Below, in pieces: positions 8,912-17,529 of a DNA stretch of 64,000 bases. This DNA comes from Bacteroidaceae bacterium (GTDB taxonomy: Bacteria; Bacteroidota; Bacteroidia; Bacteroidales; Bacteroidaceae). Under the pieces are notes generated by a model. The model saw nothing but the letters and a program-made list of their open reading frames with translations. It did no database searches and was not told where the DNA came from. How positions within the stretch are numbered: position 1 is the stretch's first letter; every line of letters begins with the position of its first letter. The translations under genes and the position numbers were made by a program. Where the stretch lies: NCBI GenBank assembly GCA_017461345.1, contig JAFTYP010000007.1, positions 1 through 64,000 on the forward strand, given 5' to 3'.

Positions 8912-10489
8912 ATGAGAACAAAAAGAATCGTAAGTGTTGCATTGTTCGTGTTGGCACTTTGTCAGGTTGCAGTTGCTCAGCAACGTTTGGACATTATGCT
9001 CAAGAACAGAAGCGTGATGTCTTGTCCTTTGGATGATATCAATTACATGGAAATCGTGGAAGGTGCAGCACCTGGCGAATTGGACGGTGTTTGGTATCTT
9101 GGTTGGAGAGCCACGAACAACGGCGCCGGAACCAAGACACACGTCGATGGCACAGAGATGTTGATTTTCACTGCAGGTCCGCAGATGAAGTGGGTAAAGG
9201 CAAGTGGCGAAACGGTATATAACCTTCAGTATTCTGAAAGCGGAGCCGAGGAAGGTTCCTCTTTCAAAGGTTATAAACATATGTCCGACGGCAATGTTTC
9301 TTCTACTGCAAGTACTTTCCAGATTATTGCGAAGGAAGAAGGTTTGCTCCTCATCAAGCAGGGCACAACTCGCTATTATTTCTATACCTCGAAGGAGGCT
9401 GCAACTTATGCTGAGTTTGTTACTTATCCCACACGTGCTACCATTTATACCGATGCCGACAAGTTGTGGGCAGCGAACATCAAGGGTGGCGACTCCAGTT
9501 CAAAGATTACTCCTATGGGCAGGCACTTCGAGAGTTTCAATGCTGCTTCCGAAGAGGATAAGGCATGGCTTGCCGATCCAAGCAACCAGCCCGACCTGAC
9601 GTATCATGATCTGAGCGGTAAGACTTGGATTGCAAAGACTGTGAACCTTTATCCCTTCGGCTCTCCTGTTCCTGCCGACGTCAATCAGCATGCAATCGGT
9701 GACTGCTGTATGTGTGCAGTGTTTGCTTCGTTTGCATACATCTATCCCGAATGGATTAAGACCATCATTGAGAAGAATGGCAATAACTACACCGTACACA
9801 TGTTCGACCCCAAGGGCAATCCTGTGGATGTTGTTGTTGACAACAAGATTATGTGCAACTCCGGTGGTGGTGTGGACCAGTTGACAGGTAAGAATGGTGT
9901 CGTAAACTGGGCAACTATTATGGAGAAGGCTCTCATGAAGTGGGAGACTCGTTTCAAGTGTAACCGTATTGGTGGTATCGGAACTGAGCATGCGGCTCCT
10001 CCTTTCACCGGCAACGGCAACAGTTATAGTTTTAGCCCCGACAAACTTTACAACTCTGAGTTCGACCTCGTGGTTGACTATGCTTTGAGCCATGGCATGA
10101 TTAGTGTGGGTGGTTTCAATGTGGGTGGCCTTATCTGCGGCGAGTTGGAGACTGTGACGGGCCATGCCTTTACGGTGATGTATCCCGACGAGGGTACAGA
10201 CTACAAGTTTGTGATGCGTAATCCTTGGGGTAATGGTGGCAACATTGACGGTAAACTTAAGATTCCTGCAAAGCGTGAGATCTTGAAGACTATCGACTTC
10301 CGTCTTGTCTTCCCCGGTGCCCAGATGGCTGAATACAAGAAGGAGGACCTCGGTGGTTACACAGTGCCCAGGTTCATCCCGATGGATATCGACATCCATC
10401 CCTCACAGGAAATGCTCCGCATGTATGGCTTAGAGAGTTACGAACCTCACTATGCTGTTCCCGAGGAGGTTCTCGAGGTTGAGGAATAA
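8912..10489 (+). CDS. Secreted calpain-like (C2) cysteine peptidase
   Basis: A 525-residue protein with a Sec signal (MRTKRIVSVALFVLALCQVAVAQ). The N-terminal half (about 25-240) has no family I recognise. The C-terminal half (about 240-480) carries the calpain catalytic signature: Q259-H-A-I-G-D-C265 matches the oxyanion Gln and catalytic Cys of QGxxGDC, TGH418AF supplies the His and RN437PWGN the Asn. In most calpains Trp follows the catalytic Cys; here it is a second Cys. The prototype in this phylum is the Porphyromonas gingivalis Tpr protease, a secreted calpain relative. No EF-hand or C2L domain is visible. It probably degrades proteins or peptides in the periplasm or outside the cell. 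A perfect 14-bp terminator stem follows. Confidence 0.82.
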   Translation: MRTKRIVSVALFVLALCQVAVAQQRLDIMLKNRSVMSCPLDDINYMEIVEGAAPGELDGVWYLGWRATNNGAGTKTHVDGTEMLIFTAGPQMKWVKASGETVYNLQYSESGAEEGSSFKGYKHMSDGNVSSTASTFQIIAKEEGLLLIKQGTTRYYFYTSKEAATYAEFVTYPTRATIYTDADKLWAANIKGGDSSSKITPMGRHFESFNAASEEDKAWLADPSNQPDLTYHDLSGKTWIAKTVNLYPFGSPVPADVNQHAIGDCCMCAVFASFAYIYPEWIKTIIEKNGNNYTVHMFDPKGNPVDVVVDNKIMCNSGGGVDQLTGKNGVVNWATIMEKALMKWETRFKCNRIGGIGTEHAAPPFTGNGNSYSFSPDKLYNSEFDLVVDYALSHGMISVGGFNVGGLICGELETVTGHAFTVMYPDEGTDYKFVMRNPWGNGGNIDGKLKIPAKREILKTIDFRLVFPGAQMAEYKKEDLGGYTVPRFIPMDIDIHPSQEMLRMYGLESYEPHYAVPEEVLEVEE

Positions 10490-10553
10490 ATAAGGAGGCG
10501 ACTGCCCGGGACGCAGAGCATTTCTCTCTGCCGGACAGCCTTCACAACTCTAC

Positions 10554-10595
10554 AACGCCGTTCTGTCACGACAGACAGAACGGCGTTGCTGTTCT
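10554..10595 (+). terminator. Terminator after calpain-like gene
   Basis: Perfect 14-bp stem AACGCCGTTCTGTC (10554-10567) and its complement (10574-10587) with a 6-nt loop. The T-tract is weak (TGCTGTTCTC). It lies 65 bp after the stop codon. Confidence 0.65.
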
Positions 10596-10655
10596 CTGGC
10601 GTCTGCTTTGTTGTATGGCGTAATATGACATTATTATATATGTCTGATACCCTGT

Positions 10656-10749
10656 CGGAAAACATCTACTGCCTAATTGCCCGACAAACCACACCTTTCC
10701 GGCCGGAAAGGCACGCCTAATTGCCCGACTTGACAGTAGATGTTTTCCG
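10656..10749. repeat. 22-bp modular array, locus 2, with outer inverted repeat
   Basis: Outer inverted repeat CGGAAAACATCTACTG (10656-10671 and, inverted, 10734-10749). Inside, GCCTAATTGCCCGAC occurs at 10671 and 10715, 44 bp (two units) apart, with the palindrome CCTTTCCGGCCGGAAAGG (10695-10712) as the middle unit. It lies in the 441-bp gap between the convergent calpain-like and glyA genes, which otherwise holds only two terminators. Confidence 0.8.
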
Positions 10750-10811
10750 GCAAGGTACGGGATGCGTTTTTCGCCCCTACTTGAAGCGTACGAGGTGGCC
10801 GTCCGATGTCA

Positions 10812-10861
10812 GCGAAAAAGTTATGCCCGAAAGCAAGGAAACTCCTCCGCTTTCGGGCATA
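10812..10861 (-). terminator. Terminator of pyrB-pyrI-glyA operon
   Basis: On the minus strand, TATGCCCGAAAGC (from 10861) pairs perfectly with its complement ending at 10822 (13 bp), then ACTTTTTCG follows. It lies about 70 bp after the glyA stop. Confidence 0.75.
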
Positions 10862-10930
10862 ATCCTATGTGAGTTGTTGAATTCTCTTCTTGAGAATGTA
10901 TGCGTCAGTTATTGGTCTTTTGCCGTTGCA

Positions 10931-12211
10931 TTAGTAGGCGAAGATGGGGTAGCCTTCCATGATGGCATTCACTTCGCTGCGAACCTGGGCGATTACGTTC
11001 TCGTCTTCGGGTGCATTGAGCACGCGTTCGATGAACTCTGCAACCTTTACCATCAGGTCTTCCTTCGCGCCACGAGTGGTCATGGCCGGTGTGCCGAGGC
11101 GGATGCCCGATGTCTGGAATGCACTGCGGCTGTCGAAGGGCACCATGTTCTTGTTGACGGTCAGGTCGGCAGCAACAAGAGCCTTCTCGGCAACCTTACC
11201 CGTGAGGTCGGGATACTTGCTGCGGAGATCGACGAGCATAGAGTGGTTGTCGGTGCCGCCACTCACGATGTCGAAACCTCTCTTTGTGAGTTCTGCTGCA
11301 AGTGCGGCAGCGTTCTTCTGGACCTGCTTTGCCCATTCCTTGAACTCCGGCTTCAGCGCCTCGCCGAAGGCAACGGCTTTCGCTGCAATGACGTGCTCCA
11401 GCGGACCGCCCTGAATGCCGGGGAAGACTGCACTGTTCAGCAGTGCAGACATCTTCTTGACTTCGCCCTTGGGAGTCGTCTTGCCCCATGGGTTGTCGAA
11501 GTCCTTGCCCATGAGGATGATGCCGCCACGAGGACCGCGAAGCGTCTTGTGCGTGGTGCTGGTGACAATGTGAGCATATTTGACAGGATTGTCGAGCAAA
11601 CCAGCAGCAATAAGTCCGGCAGGATGTGCCATGTCTATCATCAAAAGTGCGCCTACCTTGTCGGCAATTTCGCGCATACGTGCATAATCCCACTCACGGC
11701 TGTAGGCAGAACCGCCGCCGATGATGAGTTTGGGCTTGTGTTCCAGAGCAAGTTGCTCCATCTCGTCGTAGTCCACACGGCCGGTCTCCTTCTTCAGATT
11801 GTATCCGACAGGCTTGTAGATGATGCCACTCGTGTTCACCAATGAACCATGACTCAAGTGCCCACCGTGGTCGAGATTAAGGCCCATGAATGTGTCGCCG
11901 GGGTTGAGGCAAGCCAGGAACACAGCAGCATTGGCCTGTGCACCTGAATGAGGCTGCACATTGGCATACTCAGCGTCGAAGAGTTTGCATATGCGTTCGA
12001 TGGCAAGTTCTTCCACTTTGTCAACAACCTCGCAGCCGCCATAATAGCGCTTGCCGGGGTAGCCCTCGGCATATTTGTTGGTCAAACAGGAGCCCATGGC
12101 TGCCATGACCTGTTCGCTTACATAGTTCTCGGAGGCAATAAGTTCCATGCCCCTGCGCTGTCGCTGGTTCTCCTCCTCGATGAGGGAGAAAAGGATTGTG
12201 TCTTTTTCCAT
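10931..12211 (-). CDS. glyA: Serine hydroxymethyltransferase
   Basis: A 426-residue PLP enzyme that converts serine and tetrahydrofolate to glycine and methylene-THF, the main one-carbon source. The family start [19 protein letters not shown] is intact. [15 protein letters not shown] (substrate and folate site) and the PLP lysine K222 in [14 protein letters not shown] are clear. Start chosen at the ATG at 12211 ([10 protein letters not shown]); an in-frame ATG 27 bp upstream lies in the end of the preceding gene. It follows pyrI by 19 bp and probably shares its transcript, linking one-carbon supply to pyrimidine synthesis. Confidence 0.96.
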   Translation of the reverse strand: MEKDTILFSLIEEENQRQRRGMELIASENYVSEQVMAAMGSCLTNKYAEGYPGKRYYGGCEVVDKVEELAIERICKLFDAEYANVQPHSGAQANAAVFLACLNPGDTFMGLNLDHGGHLSHGSLVNTSGIIYKPVGYNLKKETGRVDYDEMEQLALEHKPKLIIGGGSAYSREWDYARMREIADKVGALLMIDMAHPAGLIAAGLLDNPVKYAHIVTSTTHKTLRGPRGGIILMGKDFDNPWGKTTPKGEVKKMSALLNSAVFPGIQGGPLEHVIAAKAVAFGEALKPEFKEWAKQVQKNAAALAAELTKRGFDIVSGGTDNHSMLVDLRSKYPDLTGKVAEKALVAADLTVNKNMVPFDSRSAFQTSGIRLGTPAMTTRGAKEDLMVKVAEFIERVLNAPEDENVIAQVRSEVNAIMEGYPIFAY

Positions 12212-12230
12212 AATAATGTGTTTTGTTATC

Positions 12231-12686
12231 CTATACAAGTTTTACGTCCGAAAGACTGATTTCTCTGTTACAATAATGGCACTGAAGCGTACCTCTCTCT
12301 CTGCCGAGGAAGTGGAAACGTGTGTGCATCGGCTCGTTGTTAGTGATGCATTTGTGATTGTCGCAACGAACAATGCCAATAAGTTCCTCCGGCATGTGAA
12401 CCTCCTTCTTCTCCACCACCTCATAATCGCGAATGGTACTGAGCGTCACGTTAGGCGCAACAACAGAAAGTTGGTTGATTTCATCGTCAGAGAAGAACTT
12501 GTCCGCAATCTTGATAATGCTCTTTTGCCCCATCTTCTTGCTCTTCAAATTGTATCCGACAGTGGCAGAAGAGTTAAGTTCCTCAATGTGAAGCAGGCTG
12601 ATAACCTGGAAAAGTTTGGACGATGGTATGTGATCGATGACCGTTCCGTTCTCAAGAGCGGCCACTTGGAGTTCCTGACGTTTCAT
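12231..12686 (-). CDS. pyrI: Aspartate carbamoyltransferase regulatory subunit
   Basis: A 151-residue regulatory chain that binds allosteric nucleotides and assembles with PyrB. The N-terminal allosteric domain ([20 protein letters not shown]) carries the nucleotide-binding pattern. The C-terminal zinc site has four Cys in CDNHKC (about residues 109-114) and CHYC (about 137-140). Its ATG overlaps the pyrB stop (ATGA), which fits equimolar production. Length matches the family. Confidence 0.96.
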   Translation of the reverse strand: MKRQELQVAALENGTVIDHIPSSKLFQVISLLHIEELNSSATVGYNLKSKKMGQKSIIKIADKFFSDDEINQLSVVAPNVTLSTIRDYEVVEKKEVHMPEELIGIVRCDNHKCITNNEPMHTRFHFLGRERGTLQCHYCNREISLSDVKLV

Positions 12687-13630
12687 TTGAAAGATATTTT
12701 ATCGTTGATAATGTCGTCGAGCGTAATGCCAAGCGCATCACAAAGAATTGCCTGACGTGCATAAAGACCATTCTGCGCCTGCTGGAAGTAGTGAGCATAT
12801 GGCGTGTCGTCAATGGTGTACTCTATCTCGTTTACCCTTGGCAAAGGGTGCAATATCTTCATGTTAGGCTTTGCCTTGGAAAGCATAGAACGGCTCAAGA
12901 GGTAACGATCCTTCACGCGTTCATATTCATCAAGGTCGGTAAACCGTTCCCTTTGCACGCGTGTCATATATAATATGTCCGCTCCTGCTATCGTGTCAGC
13001 ATCAAAGTCCTGATGCTCCACAAACTTGATGCCGTTTTCCCTGCAATACATCTTGTAATGCTCAGGCATAGCCAACTCGTCAGGAGCAATGAAGTGGAAA
13101 GTCGGAGAGAAATGCCTCATCGCAGTCAGCAGACTGTGAACCGTTCTGCCATACTTGAGGTCGCCAACAAGATAGATATCCAAATTGTCCAGCGTACCTT
13201 GCGTCTGGTAGATAGTGTAAAGGTCAAGCATCGTCTGGCTGGGGTGCTGGTTGGCTCCGTCGCCAGCGTTGACAACAGGAACAGGCGACACCTCGCTTGC
13301 ATATTGGGCTGCACCTTCCAGATAATGACGCATAACAATGATGTCGGCATAACTCGACACCATCATAATCGTATCCTTAAGCGTTTCGCCCTTTGTGCCG
13401 CTCGTCACTTTGGGATCTGCAAAGCCAATGACTTTCGCACCAAGTCGGTTAGCCGCAGTTTCAAAACTAAGGCGAGTGCGGGTGCTCGGCTCAAAGAACA
13501 ATGTGGCTACGATTCGACCTTCGAGCAAACGACGATTCCGATGCTTTTCGAACTCCTGTGCCATTCGGATAAGATATTCAATTCTCTCTCTCGAATGGTT
13601 GGCTATGGTTACAAGACTTCTGTTTTCCAT
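12683..13630 (-). CDS. pyrB: Aspartate carbamoyltransferase catalytic subunit
   Basis: The 315-residue catalytic chain joins carbamoyl phosphate and aspartate in the first committed step of pyrimidine synthesis. [13 protein letters not shown] holds the carbamoyl-phosphate signature STRTR, followed by [12 protein letters not shown] and HPLPRVNEI. The start is uncertain. ATG codons lie in frame at 13735, 13648 and 13630, but a -7 box (TATCTTTG, 13651-13658) sits only 2 bp before 13648, which would place that codon upstream of the transcript start. The ATG at 13630 was therefore chosen; the transcript would have a leader of only about 10-15 nt. Confidence 0.93.
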   Translation of the reverse strand: MENRSLVTIANHSRERIEYLIRMAQEFEKHRNRRLLEGRIVATLFFEPSTRTRLSFETAANRLGAKVIGFADPKVTSGTKGETLKDTIMMVSSYADIIVMRHYLEGAAQYASEVSPVPVVNAGDGANQHPSQTMLDLYTIYQTQGTLDNLDIYLVGDLKYGRTVHSLLTAMRHFSPTFHFIAPDELAMPEHYKMYCRENGIKFVEHQDFDADTIAGADILYMTRVQRERFTDLDEYERVKDRYLLSRSMLSKAKPNMKILHPLPRVNEIEYTIDDTPYAHYFQQAQNGLYARQAILCDALGITLDDIINDKISFK

Positions 13631-13650
13631 TGCATGATTATTTTCCATTG

Positions 13651-13658
13651 CAAAGATA
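13651..13658 (-). promoter_or_regulatory. -7 box of pyrB-pyrI-glyA
   Basis: TATCTTTG on the minus strand, 20 bp before the chosen pyrB ATG. It rules out the in-frame ATG codons at 13735 and probably 13648. Confidence 0.6.
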
Positions 13659-13752
13659 TAAAGAAATGAAGAATTATAAGCCTTAAAAGAAGAATTATTC
13701 TCATAATTTCTATTTTCTGAACAACTAATTCCCAACTCTTAATTCTTTTTCG

Positions 13753-13760
13753 TACCTTTG
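13753..13760 (+). promoter_or_regulatory. -7 box of PBP1 gene
   Basis: TACCTTTG, 26 bp before the ATG at 13787. It is divergent from the pyrB box 95 bp away. Confidence 0.55.
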
Positions 13761-13786
13761 TAGTCTTAAAATAATAGTAGTTCTGT

Positions 13787-16129
13787 ATGAGAAAGAAGTT
13801 TTTCGCGTTCCTCTGGATATGTTATATCTTAGGTGCACTTGCTGTTGGCATTACATTCTATTTCATCTTTACTGGTGCAATTGGCTATATGCCGAACATC
13901 CAACAGTTGCAGAATCCTGTTAATAAGTTCGCGACACAAGTTTTCACCTCCGATGGTAAACTGATAGGAACATGGAGTTACAGTAGTGCAAATCGTGTGT
14001 TTGCGGATTACGACGAACTACCTGAACCTCTTGTGCAGGCTCTTGTTGCAACGGAAGACATTCGCTTTTATAATCATAGCGGTATAGATTTCCAAGCCTT
14101 GACGCGTGCTATCGTGAAGCGTGGAATACTGAGGCAGAAGAGTGCCGGTGGTGGTAGTACTATCACGCAACAGTTGGCCAAGCAACTTTATTCGGAAAAG
14201 GCTGCCAATACGATGGAACGTCTTTTGCAGAAGCCTATCGAGTGGGTTATTGCGCTTAAGTTGGAGCGTTTTTATACAAAGGAAGAAATCATTTGTATGT
14301 ATTTCAATTACTTTGATTTCTTGCACAATGCAGTTGGCATCAAGACTGCTTCGCATACTTATTTCGGCAAGGAGCCGATGGAGTTGGATACTTGCCAGTG
14401 TGCGTTGCTTGTTGGTATGTGTAAGAATCCGAGTTTGTATAATCCAGTCCGTTATCCTGAGCGTTGCATTGAACGTCGTAATATTGTTTTGTTGCAAATG
14501 GCTAAGGCTGGATATATTACGGAGGAGCAGCGTGAGGAATTCAGAACTCGGCCGTTGGGCTTGAACTTCCATCGTGTTAATCACAAGGAGGGGCATGCAA
14601 CTTATCTGCGCGACCATTTGCGTCGGATTTTGATGGCTAAGAAGCCTGTTCGCAGTGACTATGCTTCTTGGCAGAATCAGCAGTATTATGAGGATTCGCT
14701 TGCTTGGGAGAACGATCCGGTCTATGGTTGGTGTAACAAGAATCTGAATCGTGATGGCAAACCTTATAATATATATACGGATGGTTTGAAGGTTTATACG
14801 ACTCTTGACAGCCGTATGCAGGAGTATGCGGAGCAGGCGGTTGCAAAACATGTGACGGGCGAGTTGCAGCCTCTCTTCGACAAAGAGCAGAAGAACAACA
14901 AGAATGCTCCTTATGCTTCGGCTATTTCGGCTACCAGGGCAAGGGCTAATCTGGCTCGTGCAAAGCGTCAGAGTTCGCGTTACATTGAGATGAAGAAGGC
15001 CGGATTTACTGATGCGGAAATAGACGAGGCGTTCTTGAAACCTGTTGAGATGACGGTTTATTCGCTCAGTGGTGACAAGGATACTGTGATGACTCCGCTT
15101 GACAGTATCCGATACTACAAGTCGTTCCTGCGCACTGGTTTTATGTGTATGGATTCGGAGACGGGGCATGTGAAGGCATACGTTGGTGGTGTCAATTACA
15201 GTTATTTCCAGTATGATATGTGTACGCAGGGCAAGAATCAGGTTGGTTCTACCATTAAGCCTTTCCTGTATTCGTTGGCTATGGAGAATGGTTGGTCGCC
15301 CTGTGATGAGGCTCCAAACGTTCAGCAGACATATGTTGTGGCCGGCAATCAGTTGTGGACTCCTCGCAACGGCAGTCGTTCCCGTTATGGTGAGCAGGTG
15401 ACTTTGAAGTGGGGGTTGGCAACGAGCAACAACTGGATTTCCGCTTATCTGCTTAATCAACTCAGTCCGGACTTGTTTGTCAGGCTTTTGCATGACTTTG
15501 GAGCGAAGAATCAGGACATACATCCTTCGCTTGCTCTCTGTCTTGGTCCTTGCAATCTTTCTGTGGCCGAGATGGTGGGTGCTTATTCTGCTTTCCCGCA
15601 GAAGGGTGTCCGCCGGACGCCTCTCTATGTGACTCGTATCGAGGACAGCGATGGTAATGTGTTGTCTCAGTTCCAGTCGAGTGTGAAGGAGGTTATCTCC
15701 GAGGAGGCTTCCTACAAGATGGTTGTCATGATGCGTGGTGTCATTGATGGTGGTACGGGCTCCCGTATGCGTAACCGTTACCATATTACTGCGCCTATGG
15801 GCGGTAAGACGGGCACGACCAACGACAACAGCGACGGCTGGTTTATCGGTTATACGCCGCGTCTTTGCTTTGGTGCGTGGGTTGGCGGCGACGAGCATGA
15901 TGTTCATTTTGCCAGCATGGCATATGGCCAGGGTGCAAACTCTGCTCTTCCGATTAACGCTTATTTCTTGCAGAAGGTTTTTGCTGACGAGCAACTTGGC
16001 TACAGCCAGTCGGAGCAGTTTGATATTCCTTCGGGTTTCGACCCTTGTGGCGGCGATTTGTCTGAGGAAGAGTTTGGCGACGAGGAGTTCATAGAGGAGA
16101 TGGGTTTCGATTCGGAAGCCTCTCAGTAG
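13787..16129 (+). CDS. mrcA: Bifunctional penicillin-binding protein 1A (class A PBP)
   Basis: A 780-residue inner-membrane enzyme that polymerises and cross-links peptidoglycan. One N-terminal membrane anchor (about 5-30) precedes the GT51 transglycosylase domain, with catalytic Glu E90 in ATEDIRFYNHSGID and the GGGSTITQQLAKQL motif. The transpeptidase domain has S488-T-I-K491, the SxN motif in TSNNWISAY and the K674-T-G motif. The C-terminal tail is acidic (EEEFGDEEFIEE). Length and motif order match class A PBPs. The gene name follows E. coli usage for the family; other class A paralogs may exist elsewhere in the genome. Confidence 0.94.
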   Translation: MRKKFFAFLWICYILGALAVGITFYFIFTGAIGYMPNIQQLQNPVNKFATQVFTSDGKLIGTWSYSSANRVFADYDELPEPLVQALVATEDIRFYNHSGIDFQALTRAIVKRGILRQKSAGGGSTITQQLAKQLYSEKAANTMERLLQKPIEWVIALKLERFYTKEEIICMYFNYFDFLHNAVGIKTASHTYFGKEPMELDTCQCALLVGMCKNPSLYNPVRYPERCIERRNIVLLQMAKAGYITEEQREEFRTRPLGLNFHRVNHKEGHATYLRDHLRRILMAKKPVRSDYASWQNQQYYEDSLAWENDPVYGWCNKNLNRDGKPYNIYTDGLKVYTTLDSRMQEYAEQAVAKHVTGELQPLFDKEQKNNKNAPYASAISATRARANLARAKRQSSRYIEMKKAGFTDAEIDEAFLKPVEMTVYSLSGDKDTVMTPLDSIRYYKSFLRTGFMCMDSETGHVKAYVGGVNYSYFQYDMCTQGKNQVGSTIKPFLYSLAMENGWSPCDEAPNVQQTYVVAGNQLWTPRNGSRSRYGEQVTLKWGLATSNNWISAYLLNQLSPDLFVRLLHDFGAKNQDIHPSLALCLGPCNLSVAEMVGAYSAFPQKGVRRTPLYVTRIEDSDGNVLSQFQSSVKEVISEEASYKMVVMMRGVIDGGTGSRMRNRYHITAPMGGKTGTTNDNSDGWFIGYTPRLCFGAWVGGDEHDVHFASMAYGQGANSALPINAYFLQKVFADEQLGYSQSEQFDIPSGFDPCGGDLSEEEFGDEEFIEEMGFDSEASQ

Positions 16130-16157
16130 CCGAGTTCCCTTTGCAAACAAAATGTAA

Positions 16158-16200
16158 TTGATTTATGTCAATATCATATCAGAATGTTGACATAAATCAA
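16158..16200. promoter_or_regulatory. Paired CRP/FNR-type boxes forming a perfect inverted repeat
   Basis: TTGATTTATGTCAA (16158-16171) and TTGACATAAATCAA (16187-16200) are perfect inverted copies with a 15-bp loop. Each arm alone fits the TTGA-N6-TCAA half-site pattern of CRP/FNR-family regulators. The pair lies 29 bp after the PBP1 stop and about 60 bp before a promoter. It could instead be a transcript-end hairpin for the PBP1 gene, although no T-tract follows. Confidence 0.45.
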
Positions 16201-16239
16201 CAAAATCTGTATTATTATTGCTTTTTTTGCCTGTTTTGC

Positions 16240-16269
16240 TTGCAAATAGAAAGGATTGTCGTACCTTTG
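16240..16269 (+). promoter_or_regulatory. Promoter of candidate small RNA
   Basis: TTG at 16240-16242, 19 bp, then TACCTTTG at 16262-16269. No protein-coding gene starts within the next 700 bp, so the transcript appears to be non-coding. Confidence 0.6.
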
Positions 16270-16274
16270 CATCG

Positions 16275-16414
16275 TCAAAGGAAATGACATACCATTAAGG
16301 AAAGAAAGATAGTTTGCTTTAGTGTTAAGGTAAAAAGATTTATTTGAAGGTTAATAGTTGTTAGTTTTAGTTTTTTCAGGAGAAGCAATCCGTGAGGACC
16401 GCTTCTTTTTTTTG
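16275..16414 (+). ncRNA. Candidate small non-coding RNA
   Basis: A transcript of about 140 nt is framed by a well-formed promoter (16240-16269) and a strong terminator (16381-16414: AGAAGC-aa-TCC-gtga-GGA-cc-GCTTCT followed by eight or more T). The body is A/G/T-rich with little C and has no open frame with a plausible start. I do not recognise the family. The surrounding 842-bp gap (16130-16971) holds no gene I can support; besides this RNA it contains the FNR-type boxes and the locus-3 array. Confidence 0.55.
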
Positions 16415-16544
16415 TCTCTTTTTGTAGGTGCTGTTGTTTCCAGCCATGTTTCTGAGGTGTGGACGTGGGGTGCGATTCTTGATTTCCGCAGATGTTTTTC
16501 GGGTTGCAGAATGGGCGTTTCTGTTCCCCTATGCCATGTCGGCG

Positions 16545-16654
16545 AAATAGGTTAACCCTTCCTGCCATAATGCTTAACCTTTCCTGCTAATTAGGTTGAC
16601 CTTTTCGGCCAATTAGGTTAACCTTTTCGGCCAATTAGGTTAACCTTTTCCGGC
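16545..16654. repeat. 22-bp modular array, locus 3 (five units)
   Basis: Five consecutive 22-bp units begin at 16545, 16567, 16589, 16611 and 16633. The core GTTAACC (or GTTGACC/CTTAACC) occurs at 16551, 16573, 16595, 16617 and 16639. The last three units share AATTAGGTT(A/G)ACCTTTT followed by a CGGCC-like end. This is the longest and most regular array in the window. Confidence 0.9.
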
Positions 16655-16971
16655 TGCATCCTCTTGCCCGATTATTTCTTTGAAATAAAGGGCGTTTGGG
16701 AATCCTTTTTTTCGTGTGAGCGAAACATTGTTCCGTTGGGGTGGGGCGTGTGGCGTGTGGACGAAGAATAATGAGTGTCTGCCGGAGACTTGTCTGGCAG
16801 AGTTGTGCCTTTCGGGCTGCCGATTGGCGTCTTGGGGTGCGCTGCAATGTGCCCGATGCAATACTGCACAAAATCAAATGGCGTGTTAAACGAACATTTT
16901 TGCGCCGTTATGCCCTTTAATTAAAAATAATGTAGTAAATTTGCACGCGAATATGTTTATTAGAAGTCGCT

Positions 16972-17529
16972 ATGGAAACCCAGCAACAGTTTGAGAAGGT
17001 GATGGAAGAATGTCGTGCCTTGTTTGTCAAGAAATTACACGACTATGGCGCAGCATGGCGCATACTCCGCCCCTCCTCGCTAACCGACCAGATATACATC
17101 AAGGCCAATCGCATCCGCAGCATCGAGACGAAAGGCGTGTCTTTCATCGACGAAGGCATCCGCCCCGAGTTCATCGGCATTGTGAATTATGCCATTATCG
17201 GGCTCATTCAGTTGGAGAAAGGCTATTCCGAAAAACCCGACGACATGACGAAGGACGAGGCCATTGCGGCTTATGACAAACATGCACAGAAAACTCTGCA
17301 GTTGATGCTCCGCAAGAACCACGACTACGACGAGGCTTGGCGAGGCATGCGCATCAGCAGTTACACCGACCTTATCCTGATGAAAGTGTTCCGCACGAAG
17401 CAAATCGAACAACTCGACGGCAACACACTGGTGTCGGAAGGCGTCGATGCAAACTACATGGACATGTTGAATTATGCCGTATTCGGCTTGATAAAGTTAA
17501 CCTTCGGTGAAGACAACGCTGAAGCATAA
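16972..17529 (+). CDS. DUF1599 family protein (duplicated domain)
   Basis: A 185-residue soluble protein made of two copies of the same roughly 80-residue unit. The pattern 'KLHDYGAAWR....S.TDQI..KANRIRSIE' (about residues 20-55) recurs as 'KNHDYDEAWRGMRISSYTDLILMKVFRTKQIE' (second half), each followed by 'D..NYA..GLI.L'. This matches DUF1599, which has been linked to nucleotide-modification contexts, but I know no proven function. Start MET at 16972. The DoxX-like gene downstream overlaps its end by 23 bp, so the two are co-translated. Confidence 0.8.
   Translation: METQQQFEKVMEECRALFVKKLHDYGAAWRILRPSSLTDQIYIKANRIRSIETKGVSFIDEGIRPEFIGIVNYAIIGLIQLEKGYSEKPDDMTKDEAIAAYDKHAQKTLQLMLRKNHDYDEAWRGMRISSYTDLILMKVFRTKQIEQLDGNTLVSEGVDANYMDMLNYAVFGLIKLTFGEDNAEA

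Noticed and set aside
10721..11845. A 374-codon plus-strand open frame opposite glyA
   Set aside because: It overlaps the serine hydroxymethyltransferase gene in full and shows no signal, motif or start context.
14018..16150. A 710-codon open frame on the minus strand opposite the PBP1 gene
   Set aside because: It is a reverse shadow of a confidently assigned penicillin-binding protein, with no family resemblance and no promoter.
16275..16568. A 97-codon minus-strand open frame in the 16.2-16.6 kb gap
   Set aside because: It lies antisense to a promoter-terminator bounded region on the plus strand and its translation is low-complexity.
16545..16654. A CRISPR array
   Set aside because: The five repeat units touch each other with no unique spacers, and no cas gene is in the window.
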